A stretch of 32,604 bases of DNA from positions 1 through 32,604 of the forward strand of contig PZPC01000061.1 of assembly GCA_003045895.1 (NCBI GenBank), written 5' to 3'. The position numbers and the translations under genes are program-made. Shown piece by piece: positions 1 through 8,118 of this stretch (positions are counted from its first letter, which is position 1; each line of letters opens with the position of its first letter). The DNA is from Bacteroidota bacterium. Lineage in GTDB: Bacteria; Bacteroidota; Bacteroidia; Chitinophagales; Saprospiraceae. Below the pieces are notes generated by a model. It did not search any database, had not been told where the DNA came from, and was given only the letters and a program-made list of their open reading frames with translations.

Positions 1-2
1 AA

Positions 3-86
3 AAACACGGCTTATCCGTGTATGAGGAACTCATCAATGCCATCAAGGGAGAGTCGTTCCTACGCACCATGCAGATGGCTACCTAA
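3..86 (+). CDS. C-terminal end of an unidentified protein (cut by window start)
   Basis: Frame 3 is open from the window edge to a TAA at 84-86 and encodes about 27 residues that end in ESFLRTMQMAT. The third codon positions are about 70% G/C, as in the clear genes of this window, whereas the competing open frame 1 shows no such bias. The family cannot be identified from so short a tail. The stop lies inside the tail-to-tail overlap with the broken lipoprotein gene on the minus strand (about 27 bp). It could still be a chance open stretch. Confidence 0.45.
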   Translation, partial: KHGLSVYEELINAIKGESFLRTMQMAT

Positions 87-572
87 ATAGTTACGGTCAG
101 TCAATAAAAAATTGCGATAAGCGAAAACCTCGTCGCCGCTTAGCTCCGCCAGCCTGTTTTCAGCAATTTTGCCTTCTACCACATGCCGGCTCACGAATTT
201 CATCCGTCGGTCCGTACCATTGTCAAAATACATAAAAACCCCATTGGCGATACCGGTTGGTGAAGATTTGACGGGTACTACCAGCACTTTACCCACATCT
301 TCCGTCGTGTACTACAGGCTTCCTGTCCAATTAAAATACCCATAATCATGGAAAAAGGAATCGTAAAAATGAGTTCGCTGCTGAATGGCCAATAAGTCTT
401 CATAAAAATGACTGACCAGCGTGGCATCCCGCTCAGCGTAGGTATCAGAGCGGAATTGAACGGTACCACTTACCGGACCCGCAGCGGCGGCCTCATCGGT
501 AGTAAACTGTTCTTTTTGGCAGCTGAACAACAGGAACAAACCTGTTAGAAACAAATAATTCAAAGTTTTCAT
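60..572 (-). pseudogene. Lipoprotein gene interrupted by one in-frame TAG
   Basis: The reading frame begins with a lipoprotein signal peptide: MKTLNYLF, a hydrophobic stretch, then LLFSC with the lipidated Cys near residue 18. It runs 86 codons to a TAG at 312-314. Exactly the same frame then continues past the stop for about 83 more codons to a second TAG at 60-62, and the continuation reads like real protein (for example GKVLVVPVKSSPTGIANGVF). No frameshift is needed to join the halves, so a single nonsense change explains the break; the intact product would be about 170 residues. No domain is recognised. A sequencing error, or a genuine 86-residue protein, cannot be excluded. The gene is AT-rich upstream and its 3' end overlaps the end of the opposing plus-strand fragment. 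Confidence 0.6.
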
Positions 573-983
573 AAGCGCGTTTTTAATTTAATTCGGATAC
601 AGTTTGGAGAGGAATGGTTAACCCAAACCATCCAGCCGAAATAGCAATCTAGCCCGCCTCCCAAGGAAGCAGAAGTGGTACAGTCTGAAATATTGTGATC
701 GTGTAAAAGTGACGCCAACGTAGCATCCGATTGAACCAGTAAGCGCGTATTATTATCAATTGGGTAAACCCTCCTCTTTACTTGTCACTGCTGTTTTTCT
801 GAGCGCTGATTTAAATTAAAGCCGATGCAGCAAAAAGGAATTGTTGTTCATGTTCGCAATTTGAAAAAAAAAACGAACCTTCAAAATATTTACATGTTTA
901 ACTTTAAACTTTAACAGTTCTGGGTGATTTTGCTGTGTTTTTGCTAAAAAAATGTCGCCCCCCCACAGCCCACCCAACCCCAA
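573..983. other. Intergenic region, no gene seen
   Basis: This AT-rich 411-bp stretch lies between the start of the broken lipoprotein gene and the end of the HxlR gene, with poly-A near 865-875 and poly-C near 957-965. It holds a small inverted repeat (ATGGTT/AACCAT, 614-631) and one isolated copy of the GTGTAAAAGTG unit (near 695-707) that forms arrays elsewhere in the window. No convincing promoter match or ORF was found. Confidence 0.5.
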
Positions 984-1340
984 CTATTTATAATGCCCCA
1001 CATCCACCCCTTCCAATTCCATTAGCTGAATGCCAAAATTCCGGATCGTTGCTACTATCGGAATGGCTAACCGGCCTTTTTCCGTAATGCTGTACTCTGT
1101 TTTTGGGGGCACCACGGCGTAAACTTTGCGGTGGATGAACCCATCAGCTTCCAATTCCCGCAGCTGAGAGGTGAGCATTTTATCCGAAATGTGGGCGATC
1201 GATTTCTTGAGCTGGCCGTAGCGGTAAACCTCGTCTTTCAGGCGCCAGAGAACAGGCATCTTCCAGGTTCCACCCAGGCGGTCCATGGCAAATTCTACGG
1301 GATTATAATATACTTTTCCCTGATACAGGAAGTCGGGCAT
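984..1340 (-). CDS. HxlR-family winged-helix transcriptional regulator
   Basis: The 118-residue product has the typical HxlR length and layout. An N-terminal PVEFAMDRLGGTWKMPVLWRL segment corresponds to the conserved 'iggKW...IL..L' helix. It is followed by a helix-turn-helix (FxxLKKSI..ISDKMLTSQLRELEADGFI) and a wing ending in VPPKTEYSITEKGRLAIPI. HxlR proteins are dimeric DNA-binding regulators that usually respond to electrophiles, aldehydes or redox stress and control a divergent oxidoreductase. Here the divergent neighbour is the stump of such an oxidoreductase. A palindrome sits 20-45 bp upstream of the start and is the likely autoregulatory site. No cysteine is present in the protein, so a thiol-switch mechanism like that of YodB or HypR looks unlikely. 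Confidence 0.9.
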   Translation of the reverse strand: MPDFLYQGKVYYNPVEFAMDRLGGTWKMPVLWRLKDEVYRYGQLKKSIAHISDKMLTSQLRELEADGFIHRKVYAVVPPKTEYSITEKGRLAIPIVATIRNFGIQLMELEGVDVGHYK

Positions 1341-1360
1341 AGCGTAACATTTTGATTATC

Positions 1361-1385
1361 ACTATACTTTCTAAAAAGTTAGTAT
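1361..1385. promoter_or_regulatory. Palindromic operator candidate for the HxlR regulator
   Basis: Nested inverted repeats are present: ACTTT-CTAA-AAAGT (1366-1379) inside outer ATACT (1364-1368) and AGTAT (1381-1385). The site lies in the short gap between the HxlR start (1340) and the divergent reductase remnant. HxlR proteins such as YodB bind TACT/AGTA-type inverted repeats, so this fits the family. That this protein binds here is inference. Confidence 0.6.
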
Positions 1386-1706
1386 CCCAACTACCCTACG
1401 GCTTTCCACGCTTTTGCGGAATTGACGCAGGCCGAGGTGGTCAAGTGTTTCAATACCACGGGTTTTGAAAACATGAAAAATCCGGCGTATGGCGACACGC
1501 AGCTGGACCTCTTTATGGCGGGCAACAGCACAGCGGCCAAGGCCATCGCACGGCAACTGGCCCTGGATGCCGGATTTGCCAATTGCTACGATTTTGGTGG
1601 AAGTGATAGGGTCGCGCTACTGGAACAGTTCGCCCTGGCCTGGATTAACCTGGCCATTTTTCAGCAAATGGGGCGGAATATTGGTTTTAAATTGTTGGTG
1701 CGGTAA
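1383..1706 (+). pseudogene. NADP-dependent F420-reductase-like protein, C-terminal remnant
   Basis: The open frame follows a stop at 1380-1382 and encodes about 107 residues matching the second half of the NAD(P)-binding / F420-dependent oxidoreductase family of roughly 190-210 residues. Recognisable parts are EVVKCFNTTGFENM, a QLDLFMAGNS strand, a helix with AKAIARQLALDAGF, and a tail with LLEQFALAWINLAIF. The N-terminal Rossmann half with its GxGxxG nucleotide-binding loop is absent. There is no room for it, because the regulator's operator directly abuts the fragment. The first possible start codons are a TTG at 1422 and an internal ATG. A 5' deletion is the simplest explanation. The product cannot bind NADP in the usual way. 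Confidence 0.7.
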
Positions 1707-1717
1707 ATGGTGGGTAC

Positions 1718-2995
1718 CTACTTAAACGGATGCCGCTCCTCCCAGGGCTTCAAAGGCGCAATGAAGCGCGCCACGATGGGCACCAGTGGGTTGAGGATAG
1801 CCACGCGCGACCGCATCCAGCAGTACAGATTTTCGGGCCGGGCGCCTACGGAGCTCTTGATTTCCAGGGCCGTGCGCGATAAGACCAGCTGGTGGCTACC
1901 CGCCGCAATGGCTTCGGCAACCAGGTCGTATAACATATTGAGGTAGAGCTGGTGGGTCCGGCTGTACCCCTGTTCAAGCCCCAGGAAATGGGCTTCGAGT
2001 TCAGCGCCATTGTAGATCGCGGTAGAAAATCCGATCAACTCCTCTTCCACAAAGTAGCCCCACACCTGAAAGCGGTCGGGGAAATGCGTTTTCCAGGCCG
2101 TGAAATAATCTTCGGGCAGCACCACTGCGTTGAAATCCGACTGTTTGGCGATATCCTGGTAGAGGGCGTGCAGCTGGCGCTGGTGCACTTGCAATTCCGC
2201 CAGGCTCAGCAGGCGACGCTGCAATTCATCGCCCTTCTTGCGGGCACGGCGCACGCGTACCCGGTACTTGGAGCTCATGGCGTCCAGGTAGTCGTCAAAC
2301 ACGCGCCAGGCGGGGTCCAGCGTCACCACCATGTTGGGTTGTACGGGCAAGGCGTGGTAGCCCTGGCTCCGGGGGCGTTCCTGAAGGGGTAAATCTTTGA
2401 GCATGATGCCGTGAATCCGCTCGGGCCAACTGGCGGCGATGGCTTCCAATCCTGCTGCGAGTACCGTATTCAATTGCGCTTCGTCCAGCCCGTGGTGGCC
2501 GCGCAAAGCGTGGTCGCCGGTGAGGAGCAACTGGCCGGCCGCCAGAATCCGAAAGCGCAGCACCTTGGCCAAACGGCCCTTAAAACGGGCCTGAAAACGC
2601 TGCCAGCCAGCCAGCTCAGCGGGTTGATCCAGCTTGCCCAGTTGCTGGTCGGCCGCGAAGGTAAAAGCCTGCAGCACCAGTCCGAAAGCGCCATAATCCG
2701 GATGTTCGAAAATAGCGTAACCCAAACTGACATCCGGCAACGACAGCTGGTCGAGTAAGGCAAAATAAGCGGCAGACAGGAACACATCTTCCGTAGCCGG
2801 CAATTGCTCCCAGTGCTCCCGGCCAGCAGCCAGGGATTCAAACCAATGTATTTGCCAATCTTGGGTCAAACTGATCGCATGTACTGGCGAGGTTACTGGT
2901 GACGAGAAAGGAGCAGGTCTCCCGCAAGGAGGCCAGCCTAAACACGAGGTGGCTGATGAGGTGGCAGGCTTGGTTCTTACGGAAAATTCGGTCAT
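1718..2995 (-). CDS. FemAB/GNAT-like acyltransferase (peptidogalycan-type, PF04339-like)
   Basis: The product is about 425 residues from the ATG at 2995. The C-terminal half has the GNAT-like layout of the 'peptidogalycan biosynthesis/recognition' group: a segment DDYLDAMSSKYRVRVRRARKK, then a helix-rich region, then VWGYFVEEELIGFSTAIYNGAELEAHFLGLE and a helix in YLNMLYDLVAEAIAAG. Family members are predicted to transfer acyl or aminoacyl groups; the substrate is unknown. The start is uncertain: the first ~40 residues are Ser/Pro/Thr-rich and unlike a folded domain, and a TTG at 2869 (before TQDWQIHWF) is an alternative. A TTG at 3019 would only add eight residues. It is the last gene of a minus-strand series, about 100 bp after the pyrophosphatase. 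Confidence 0.7.
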   Translation of the reverse strand: MTEFSVRTKPATSSATSCLGWPPCGRPAPFSSPVTSPVHAISLTQDWQIHWFESLAAGREHWEQLPATEDVFLSAAYFALLDQLSLPDVSLGYAIFEHPDYGAFGLVLQAFTFAADQQLGKLDQPAELAGWQRFQARFKGRLAKVLRFRILAAGQLLLTGDHALRGHHGLDEAQLNTVLAAGLEAIAASWPERIHGIMLKDLPLQERPRSQGYHALPVQPNMVVTLDPAWRVFDDYLDAMSSKYRVRVRRARKKGDELQRRLLSLAELQVHQRQLHALYQDIAKQSDFNAVVLPEDYFTAWKTHFPDRFQVWGYFVEEELIGFSTAIYNGAELEAHFLGLEQGYSRTHQLYLNMLYDLVAEAIAAGSHQLVLSRTALEIKSSVGARPENLYCWMRSRVAILNPLVPIVARFIAPLKPWEERHPFK

Positions 2996-3097
2996 AAACG
3001 ATGAGTGGTTAGAGAACAAACGGCAAAAACGGGGTTATGGTTGAACAACTCCCCCCGGTTATCGACGAAGTGTTGCATATCCGCGACCTTTACGCCC

Positions 3098-3718
3098 CTA
3101 TTTTTCCGGTTGCTGTCGCCACCTGGACACCTCTTCCCGGGCAAAAACATCGTCTTCCCAGCGCAAAATTTCTACGGCCTGGCGGCCTTTGTAGTTCTGA
3201 AACCAGTCTTCGAGGATGGTCCGAATAGCGTCATAGCGCAGGGCAAAAGTGAGGAAATCCTTGGCCTGGATTACCTGCAAGGCCGGATCGGCAGGAATGG
3301 CAATAATTTTGGTGTCTATTTCGCCCCGGTCGCGCAGCACAATGGCGCCCAGCGGACGCACCAGCATGACCGAACCCGTAGGCGCCGATTCACCAATTAC
3401 GAGCACATCCAGGGCATCGCCATCGCCACCGCGTTCCTTATCCAACAAGGTGCCGGGAATAAACCCGTAATTGCCGGGATAGGGCAAAAAGTTGATCACC
3501 CGATCTTTGCCCTCCTCCTGGTCATTTTTGAAGGTGGCCGTGGCGTAGTCGAATTCTATTTTGTGGTTGGTGCCCGCCGGTATTTCTACCACCACGTTGA
3601 GGTACTCCCCTACTTCGGCGGGCAGGGTCCGGTAATCGACCGCGGCATCGGCTTCGGCCGCACGGTTGCACGACAGTAAGCTCATCACCAGCAGCACAGT
3701 CCACAAAAAACGGGACAT
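3098..3718 (-). CDS. Exported lipoprotein family I inorganic pyrophosphatase
   Basis: The 206-residue product hydrolyses pyrophosphate to phosphate if active. Family I landmarks are in order: YGFIPGTL at about 84-91, the metal-binding D99-G-D101-A-L-D104 cluster, and the GEIDTKIIAIP strand (about 132-142). They are followed by an ILEDWFQNYKG helix matching the usual 'FFenYK' segment. Unlike the usual cytoplasmic enzyme it starts with a lipoprotein signal (MSRFLWTVLLVMSLLSC, Cys17), so it should be anchored outside the inner membrane. I chose this ATG because it gives the signal peptide; the longer upstream frame overlaps the dehydratase gene. It sits 17 bp after the dTDP-glucose dehydratase gene. 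Whether pyrophosphate from nucleotide-sugar synthesis reaches it is unclear. Confidence 0.87.
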   Translation of the reverse strand: MSRFLWTVLLVMSLLSCNRAAEADAAVDYRTLPAEVGEYLNVVVEIPAGTNHKIEFDYATATFKNDQEEGKDRVINFLPYPGNYGFIPGTLLDKERGGDGDALDVLVIGESAPTGSVMLVRPLGAIVLRDRGEIDTKIIAIPADPALQVIQAKDFLTFALRYDAIRTILEDWFQNYKGRQAVEILRWEDDVFAREEVSRWRQQPEK

Positions 3719-3735
3719 AACGGGAACGGTCTTCC

Positions 3736-4794
3736 TCACAACGATTCGTCTTGGTATTGTTGCTGGTAATATTCGCGGTAGGCACCCGACGTGATGCGGG
3801 ACAGCCATTCCGGATTGGCGAGGTACCACTGCGCGGTCAGGCGCAGGCCCTCGGGCACCCCCACGAGGGGTTCCCAGCCCAGGGCATCTTTCAGCTTGGT
3901 CGCGTCGATGGCGTAGCGCTGGTCGTGGCCGGGACGGTCTTTTACGAAAGTAATCAGCCCTTGTGAAGTGCCGGTTGGCTGGTCCAACAATTGATCCATG
4001 ACGTCGCACAGCGTCCGGACCAGGTCAATGTTCGACCATTCGTTGTTCCCGCCAATGTTGTAGGTTTCCCCGATGGTGCCCTGGTGGTAGATCAGGTCGA
4101 TGGCCGCGACGTGGTCTTCCACCCAGAGCCAGTCGCGCACGTTGGTCCCGTCACCGTAAACCGGCAGGGGCTTGCCTTCCTTGATGTTGTTGATGATCAG
4201 GGGCAACAGCTTCTCCGGAAACTGGTAGGGCCCGTAGTTATTCGAACAGTTGGATATCACCACCGGCAACCCGTAGGTATGCTGCCAGGCCCGCACAAAA
4301 TGGTCGGAACTGGCCTTGGAAGCCGAATAGGGCGAACGCGGATCGTAGGCCGTCTCTTCGGTAAAGTAGCCTTCGGCACCCAGAGAGCCGTACACCTCAT
4401 CCGTCGAGACGTGGTAAAACCGCTTGCCCGCATAGTTGCCCTGCCAGGCATTTTTGGCGGCGTTCAGCAAATTGACCGTACCCACCACATTCGTCAGAAT
4501 AAAGGCCATCGGATTCGCAATGGAGCGGTCCACGTGCGACTCCGCGGCCAGGTGGATTACCCCGTCGAAGTGGTAGCGGGCAAACAATTGCTCCAGAAAA
4601 GCGAAATCGGTGATATCTCCTTTGATAAAGGTATAATTGGCCGCATCTTCCACTGCCTGTAAATTCTCCGGATTACCAGCATAGGTCAGGGCATCCAGGT
4701 TGTAAATATGGTCTTGCGGGTAGTTTTTAACCAACCGGTAGATGAGATGAGAACCAATAAATCCGGCCCCGCCGGTGATGAGTAGGTTTGCCAT
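3736..4794 (-). CDS. rfbB: dTDP-glucose 4,6-dehydratase
   Basis: This 352-residue extended short-chain dehydrogenase converts dTDP-glucose to dTDP-4-keto-6-deoxyglucose, the second step to dTDP-rhamnose and other 6-deoxy sugars. Visible features are the NAD-binding GGAGFIGS loop (residues 8-15), the HLAAESHVDRSI segment, the catalytic T131-D132-E133 before VYGS, and the YSASK motif (Y156, K160). Typical substrate-domain segments SNCSNNYGPYQFPEKL and GDGTNVRDWLWVEDH follow. The length is normal for RmlB. It lies 47 bp downstream of the UDP-glucuronate decarboxylase gene on the same strand. The partner genes rmlA, rmlC and rmlD are not in the window. Confidence 0.96.
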   Translation of the reverse strand: MANLLITGGAGFIGSHLIYRLVKNYPQDHIYNLDALTYAGNPENLQAVEDAANYTFIKGDITDFAFLEQLFARYHFDGVIHLAAESHVDRSIANPMAFILTNVVGTVNLLNAAKNAWQGNYAGKRFYHVSTDEVYGSLGAEGYFTEETAYDPRSPYSASKASSDHFVRAWQHTYGLPVVISNCSNNYGPYQFPEKLLPLIINNIKEGKPLPVYGDGTNVRDWLWVEDHVAAIDLIYHQGTIGETYNIGGNNEWSNIDLVRTLCDVMDQLLDQPTGTSQGLITFVKDRPGHDQRYAIDATKLKDALGWEPLVGVPEGLRLTAQWYLANPEWLSRITSGAYREYYQQQYQDESL

Positions 4795-4841
4795 GAAAGG
4801 TATTTTTTAACCGATTTTTCTGCGTGTAGTAATAACCGCAA

Positions 4842-5783
4842 TCACACTTTAACAACGGTTTTAAAGTAGTCGTAAGTACGTCGCATGCCTTCGGCGCGGT
4901 CCACCTTGGGTTCCCAGCCCAGAATTTCTCTGGCCTTGGTGATATCGGGTTGGCGAATCTTGGGATCGTCCTCTGGCAATTCTTTGTGAATAATCCGCGC
5001 TTGGGGGTTGCCCACCAACGCCAACACTTCTTTGGCGAAGTCCATGATGCTGATCTCGTCCGGATTGCCGATGTTCATGGGCAAGTGGTAATCGCTGAGC
5101 AGCAGCCGGTAAATGCCTTCCACCAGGTCGTCTACGTAGCAGAAGGAGCGCGATTGGGTACCATCGCCAAAGATGGTCAACCCTTCCCCGCGCATGGCCT
5201 GGGAGAAGAAAGCGGGCAGTACGCGCCCATCATCGGTTCGCATCCGGGAGCCATAGGTATTGAAAATGCGGATCATCCGGGTCTCCAGGCCGTGGTAATT
5301 GTGGTAGGCCATGGTGATGGCTTCCAGGAAACGCTTGGCTTCGTCGTATACCCCGCGCGGGCCCACCGGATTGACGTTGCCCCAATATTCCTCGGGCTGG
5401 GGGTGGATGAGCGGATCTCCGTAGACTTCCGAAGTGGAAGCCACCAGAATACGGGCTTTCTTTTCTTTAGCTAAACCCAGCAGGTTGTGGGTCCCCAGGG
5501 CCCCCACCTTGAGGGTCTGAATGGGCATCTTGAGGTAGTCGATGGGGCTGGCCGGAGAGGCGAAGTGCAAGATATAGTCCAAATGCCCGGGTACGTGGAC
5601 AAACTTGGTAATATCGTGGTGATAATATTCGAACTCCGGTAAGGGAAACAGGTGCGCAATATTGTCAATATTTCCCGTGAGAAGATTGTCCATGGCAATG
5701 ACCTGGTAACCTTCTTTAATAAAGCGGTCGCACAGATGCGAGCCGAGAAAACCGGCTCCTCCGGTAATAAGTATTCTAGGCAT
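4842..5783 (-). CDS. UDP-glucuronate decarboxylase (UDP-xylose synthase)
   Basis: This 313-residue SDR enzyme converts UDP-glucuronate to UDP-xylose with bound NAD. Evidence: GGAGFLGS at residues 8-15, the UXS-type [13 protein letters not shown] segment (about 73-85), STSEVYGDP (about 116-124), the catalytic Y146-DEAK150 followed by R (YDEAKR is characteristic of UXS), then [10 protein letters not shown] and [10 protein letters not shown]. It lacks the N-terminal membrane anchor of animal UXS, as is usual in bacteria. It leads the minus-strand polysaccharide cluster, ahead of the dTDP-glucose dehydratase. Supply of xylose for surface glycan is the likely role. The cluster promoter must lie between 5784 and about 5900; only a one-mismatch -7 candidate (5886-5893) was seen there. 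Confidence 0.94.
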   Translation of the reverse strand: MPRILITGGAGFLGSHLCDRFIKEGYQVIAMDNLLTGNIDNIAHLFPLPEFEYYHHDITKFVHVPGHLDYILHFASPASPIDYLKMPIQTLKVGALGTHNLLGLAKEKKARILVASTSEVYGDPLIHPQPEEYWGNVNPVGPRGVYDEAKRFLEAITMAYHNYHGLETRMIRIFNTYGSRMRTDDGRVLPAFFSQAMRGEGLTIFGDGTQSRSFCYVDDLVEGIYRLLLSDYHLPMNIGNPDEISIMDFAKEVLALVGNPQARIIHKELPEDDPKIRQPDITKAREILGWEPKVDRAEGMRRTYDYFKTVVKV

Positions 5784-5915
5784 AAATTTTCAATTGTATT
5801 GCTGAGACGAGGCCAGCAGCTAATTAGGTAACTAAACTTGTGAAATAGCGTGCGAATCATTATCCAGCGCAGCCCATATCAGCCGTAAAGATAGGAGATT
5901 AGCTTATATCTACTG

Positions 5916-5944
5916 TTTAATAGCAAGAGAAGTTGCTACCTTTG
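5916..5944 (+). promoter_or_regulatory. Bacteroidota-type promoter for the OMP gene
   Basis: TACCTTTG at 5937-5944 matches the Bacteroidota -7 consensus TAnnTTTG exactly. TTTA at 5916-5919 is a fair -33 element with a 17-bp spacer. It lies about 44 bp before the OMP start codon. Confidence 0.6.
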
Positions 5945-5987
5945 CGGCAATTATTTACCGCCTAACGGCAAACCAAGAACCAGAACT

Positions 5988-6740
5988 ATGTCCATAAAAT
6001 CGGTCATCCTGTTGCTCCTGCTCGGTCTGAATATGACGCTGCACAGCCAGGAATGGGGTGGAAACAACAGTGGCAAGGCGATCCTCATCAACTTTGGCTA
6101 CGGCCCGCAAATTCCGTTGGCCGACCTCGCCGACCGCTTCGGCCTCAACTATGCGGTCGAAGTTTCCGGCGACTACCTGACGGCCAACAACTGGGCTTTT
6201 GGTCTCCAGAGCCAGTACCTGTTCGGCAGCCAGGTCGACGAGGATGTGTTGGCTGGTTTGCGTACCGAATCGGGTGCGATCATCGGCAACGACCGGGAAC
6301 CGGCCGATATTCAACTCCGGGAGCGCGGCTTTTACCTGGGCCTGAGAGTGGGCAAACTGATCGGACTGAGCAAAGCCAACGAACGCTCCGGTATCCGACT
6401 CAACCTCGGCGTTGGCCTCTTGCAACACCGCATCCGCATCCAGGAAGATCCCTTCCGAATAGTCCCGCAATTGACTGGTGGCTACGAAAAAGGATACGAC
6501 CGCCTCAGCAATGGCCTGGCGGTCCACCAGTTTGTCGGCTACCAGGTGGTTGGTAAAAACAACGGTGTTCACCTTACCGCAGGATTCGAGTTTTTCGAAG
6601 GATTTACCCAAAATCGGCGCAGTTTCAATTTTGACACCCAAACCGCCGATACCGCCCAACGCCTCGACATCCTGGCTGGCTTTCGGATCTCCTTTTCCAT
6701 GCCCATCTTTTTGGGCAATGCGGAAGAGCGTTATTATTGA
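5988..6740 (+). CDS. Predicted outer-membrane beta-barrel protein
   Basis: The 250-residue product begins with a signal peptide (MSIKSVILLLLLGLNMTLHSQ). The rest alternates amphipathic strands rich in Gly and aromatic residues, such as KAILINFGYGPQ, YAVEVSGDYLTANNW, GFYLGLRVGKLIGL, GIRLNLGVGLLQH and GVHLTAGFEFFEGF. The final transmembrane-like strand is ILAGFRISFSMPIFLG. This pattern fits a small barrel of about 8-10 strands; no specific family is recognised. It ends 51 bp before waaA and shares its direction, so cotranscription is plausible and a role in envelope assembly is possible. A promoter is visible upstream. Confidence 0.8.
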   Translation: MSIKSVILLLLLGLNMTLHSQEWGGNNSGKAILINFGYGPQIPLADLADRFGLNYAVEVSGDYLTANNWAFGLQSQYLFGSQVDEDVLAGLRTESGAIIGNDREPADIQLRERGFYLGLRVGKLIGLSKANERSGIRLNLGVGLLQHRIRIQEDPFRIVPQLTGGYEKGYDRLSNGLAVHQFVGYQVVGKNNGVHLTAGFEFFEGFTQNRRSFNFDTQTADTAQRLDILAGFRISFSMPIFLGNAEERYY

Positions 6741-6791
6741 CCAGGGGTTAAACTGGTTGCCTTTCCAATATCCCCCTGCCAATCCCTACCC

Positions 6792-8048
6792 ATGCGGCTG
6801 CTCTACCTTATTGTTATCCATTTTTATCACCTGGGCATCCGGCTGGCGGCCTGGTTTCATCCGAAGGCCAGGGCCTGGGTGGATGGCCGCCAGGATTGGC
6901 AAGAACAACTTGCCCAGTGGCGCAACACCCTTGCTGAGGATACCCCCATTTTGTGGATGCACTGCGCCAGCCTCGGAGAATTTGAACAAGGGCGGCCCGT
7001 TTTGGAGCAGATTCGTCAGCGCTTCCCGGCCTACAAGATGGTCCTCACCTTCTATTCGCCTTCTGGTTACGAACAGCAACGCCAGTATCCCCACGCCGAT
7101 TACGTGGCCTACCTTCCGCCCGACAGCCCTGGCAATGCCCGCACCTGGGTGACCATGCTGCGCCCCCAACTGGCCATTTTTGTGAAGTACGAGTTTTGGC
7201 TCTTCCACTGGCAGGCGCTCTTCCGGCAACGGGTACCTACCTTTCTCATTGCCGCCAGCTTTCGGCCGCGCCAGGTGTTTTTCCGTTGGTATGGTGGGAT
7301 GTTTAAAAAGCTGTTGCAACAAGTCACTTTCCTGTTTGTACAAACGCCCGCCGACCGCCAATTGCTCAACCGCCATGGCATTACCGCCGTGCAGGTGGCG
7401 GGCGATCCGCGGGTGGATCGGGTACTGGCTATTGCCACTGCGGAGATCAACTTTCCGCAGGTGGCCAGTTTTGCGACCGGGCACCGGGTATTCGTGGCGG
7501 GTAGCACCTGGCCGCCAGACGAAGCGATGCTCCTGCAGGATCAAAGCCGGTGGGAAGGCGACTGGAAACTCCTCATTGCCCCCCACGACATTAGCCCCCG
7601 GCACCTCGACCAAATTGCCGCCCAGATCCGGCTGCCCTATCAGCGGTTTTCGCAACTGGCGGAAGGAGCCGACTTAAGCGCCTGTCGCATCCTCATCCTG
7701 GATACCATTGGCATGTTGTCGCGCGTGTATCACTACGGCCACCTGGCCTACGTAGGCGGCGGCTTCGGCGTGAATATCCACAATACCCTGGAACCCGCGG
7801 CCCACGGTTTGCCGGTTTTGTTCGGCCCCCGCCACCAAAATTTCCCCGAAGCGCTGGCCCTGCGGGAAACCGGTGGTGCTTTTGTGCTACCCACCCCCGC
7901 CGACTTTCCCGAGCGCTTCCGGCAATTGCAGGATCCTGACCAATACGAAAACGCCCGCCAAGCCGTCCTGACCTACCTGAACAACAGCCGGGGCGCAAGT
8001 GACAAGATTGTCGCCCAATTGGAGGTGTTGAAAAGTTTAAAAGTGTAA
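6792..8048 (+). CDS. waaA: 3-deoxy-D-manno-octulosonic acid (Kdo) transferase
   Basis: The product (418 residues) is a GT30 inner-membrane-associated enzyme that transfers Kdo from CMP-Kdo to lipid A precursor. Evidence: an N-terminal hydrophobic helix (MRLLYLIVIHFYHLGIRLAA), the acceptor-domain motif HCASLGEFEQG with the conserved catalytic Glu63, and FVKYEFWLFHW (the family's K-Y-E-x-W segment). The C-terminal GT-B half has VFVAGSTWPPDE, LLIAPHDISPRH, LAYVGGGFGVNIHNTLEPAAHGLPVLFGP and NFPEA. Length is typical. The last codons (LKSLKV) run straight into a repeat tract of near-identical composition, so the gene's extreme 3' end may have been supplied by the repeat. The heptose kinase follows after 180 bp. 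Confidence 0.95.
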   Translation: MRLLYLIVIHFYHLGIRLAAWFHPKARAWVDGRQDWQEQLAQWRNTLAEDTPILWMHCASLGEFEQGRPVLEQIRQRFPAYKMVLTFYSPSGYEQQRQYPHADYVAYLPPDSPGNARTWVTMLRPQLAIFVKYEFWLFHWQALFRQRVPTFLIAASFRPRQVFFRWYGGMFKKLLQQVTFLFVQTPADRQLLNRHGITAVQVAGDPRVDRVLAIATAEINFPQVASFATGHRVFVAGSTWPPDEAMLLQDQSRWEGDWKLLIAPHDISPRHLDQIAAQIRLPYQRFSQLAEGADLSACRILILDTIGMLSRVYHYGHLAYVGGGFGVNIHNTLEPAAHGLPVLFGPRHQNFPEALALRETGGAFVLPTPADFPERFRQLQDPDQYENARQAVLTYLNNSRGASDKIVAQLEVLKSLKV

Positions 8049-8113
8049 AGGGGGAAAAGGGTAAAAGGGGGAAGTGTAAAGGGGGAAAAGTGTAAAGGGG
8101 GTAAAAGTGTAAG
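8038..8113. repeat. Degenerate purine-rich repeat, GTGTAAAGGGGG type (B-type)
   Basis: Repeated variants of GTGTAAA followed by runs of G and A fill this stretch, one strand being almost purely purine with regular GTGT interruptions. Similar tracts occur at about 16875-17003, 32371-32405 and 32532-32551. The repeat begins within the last codons of waaA. G-runs of 4-5 repeat about every 10-20 bp. Function unknown. Confidence 0.75.
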
Positions 8114-8118
8114 TCTGA

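Noticed and set aside
3719-4009. N-terminal extension of the pyrophosphatase frame into the dTDP-glucose dehydratase gene
   Set aside because: The extension overlaps the end of the dehydratase gene and would bury a good lipoprotein signal peptide that starts at 3718.
5955-6782. 275-codon minus-strand frame across the OMP gene
   Set aside because: It covers the OMP gene and its promoter; the plus-strand reading has a signal peptide and barrel strands and is clearly preferred.
6786-7655. 289-codon minus-strand frame inside waaA
   Set aside because: Antisense to a gene with clear WaaA motifs.
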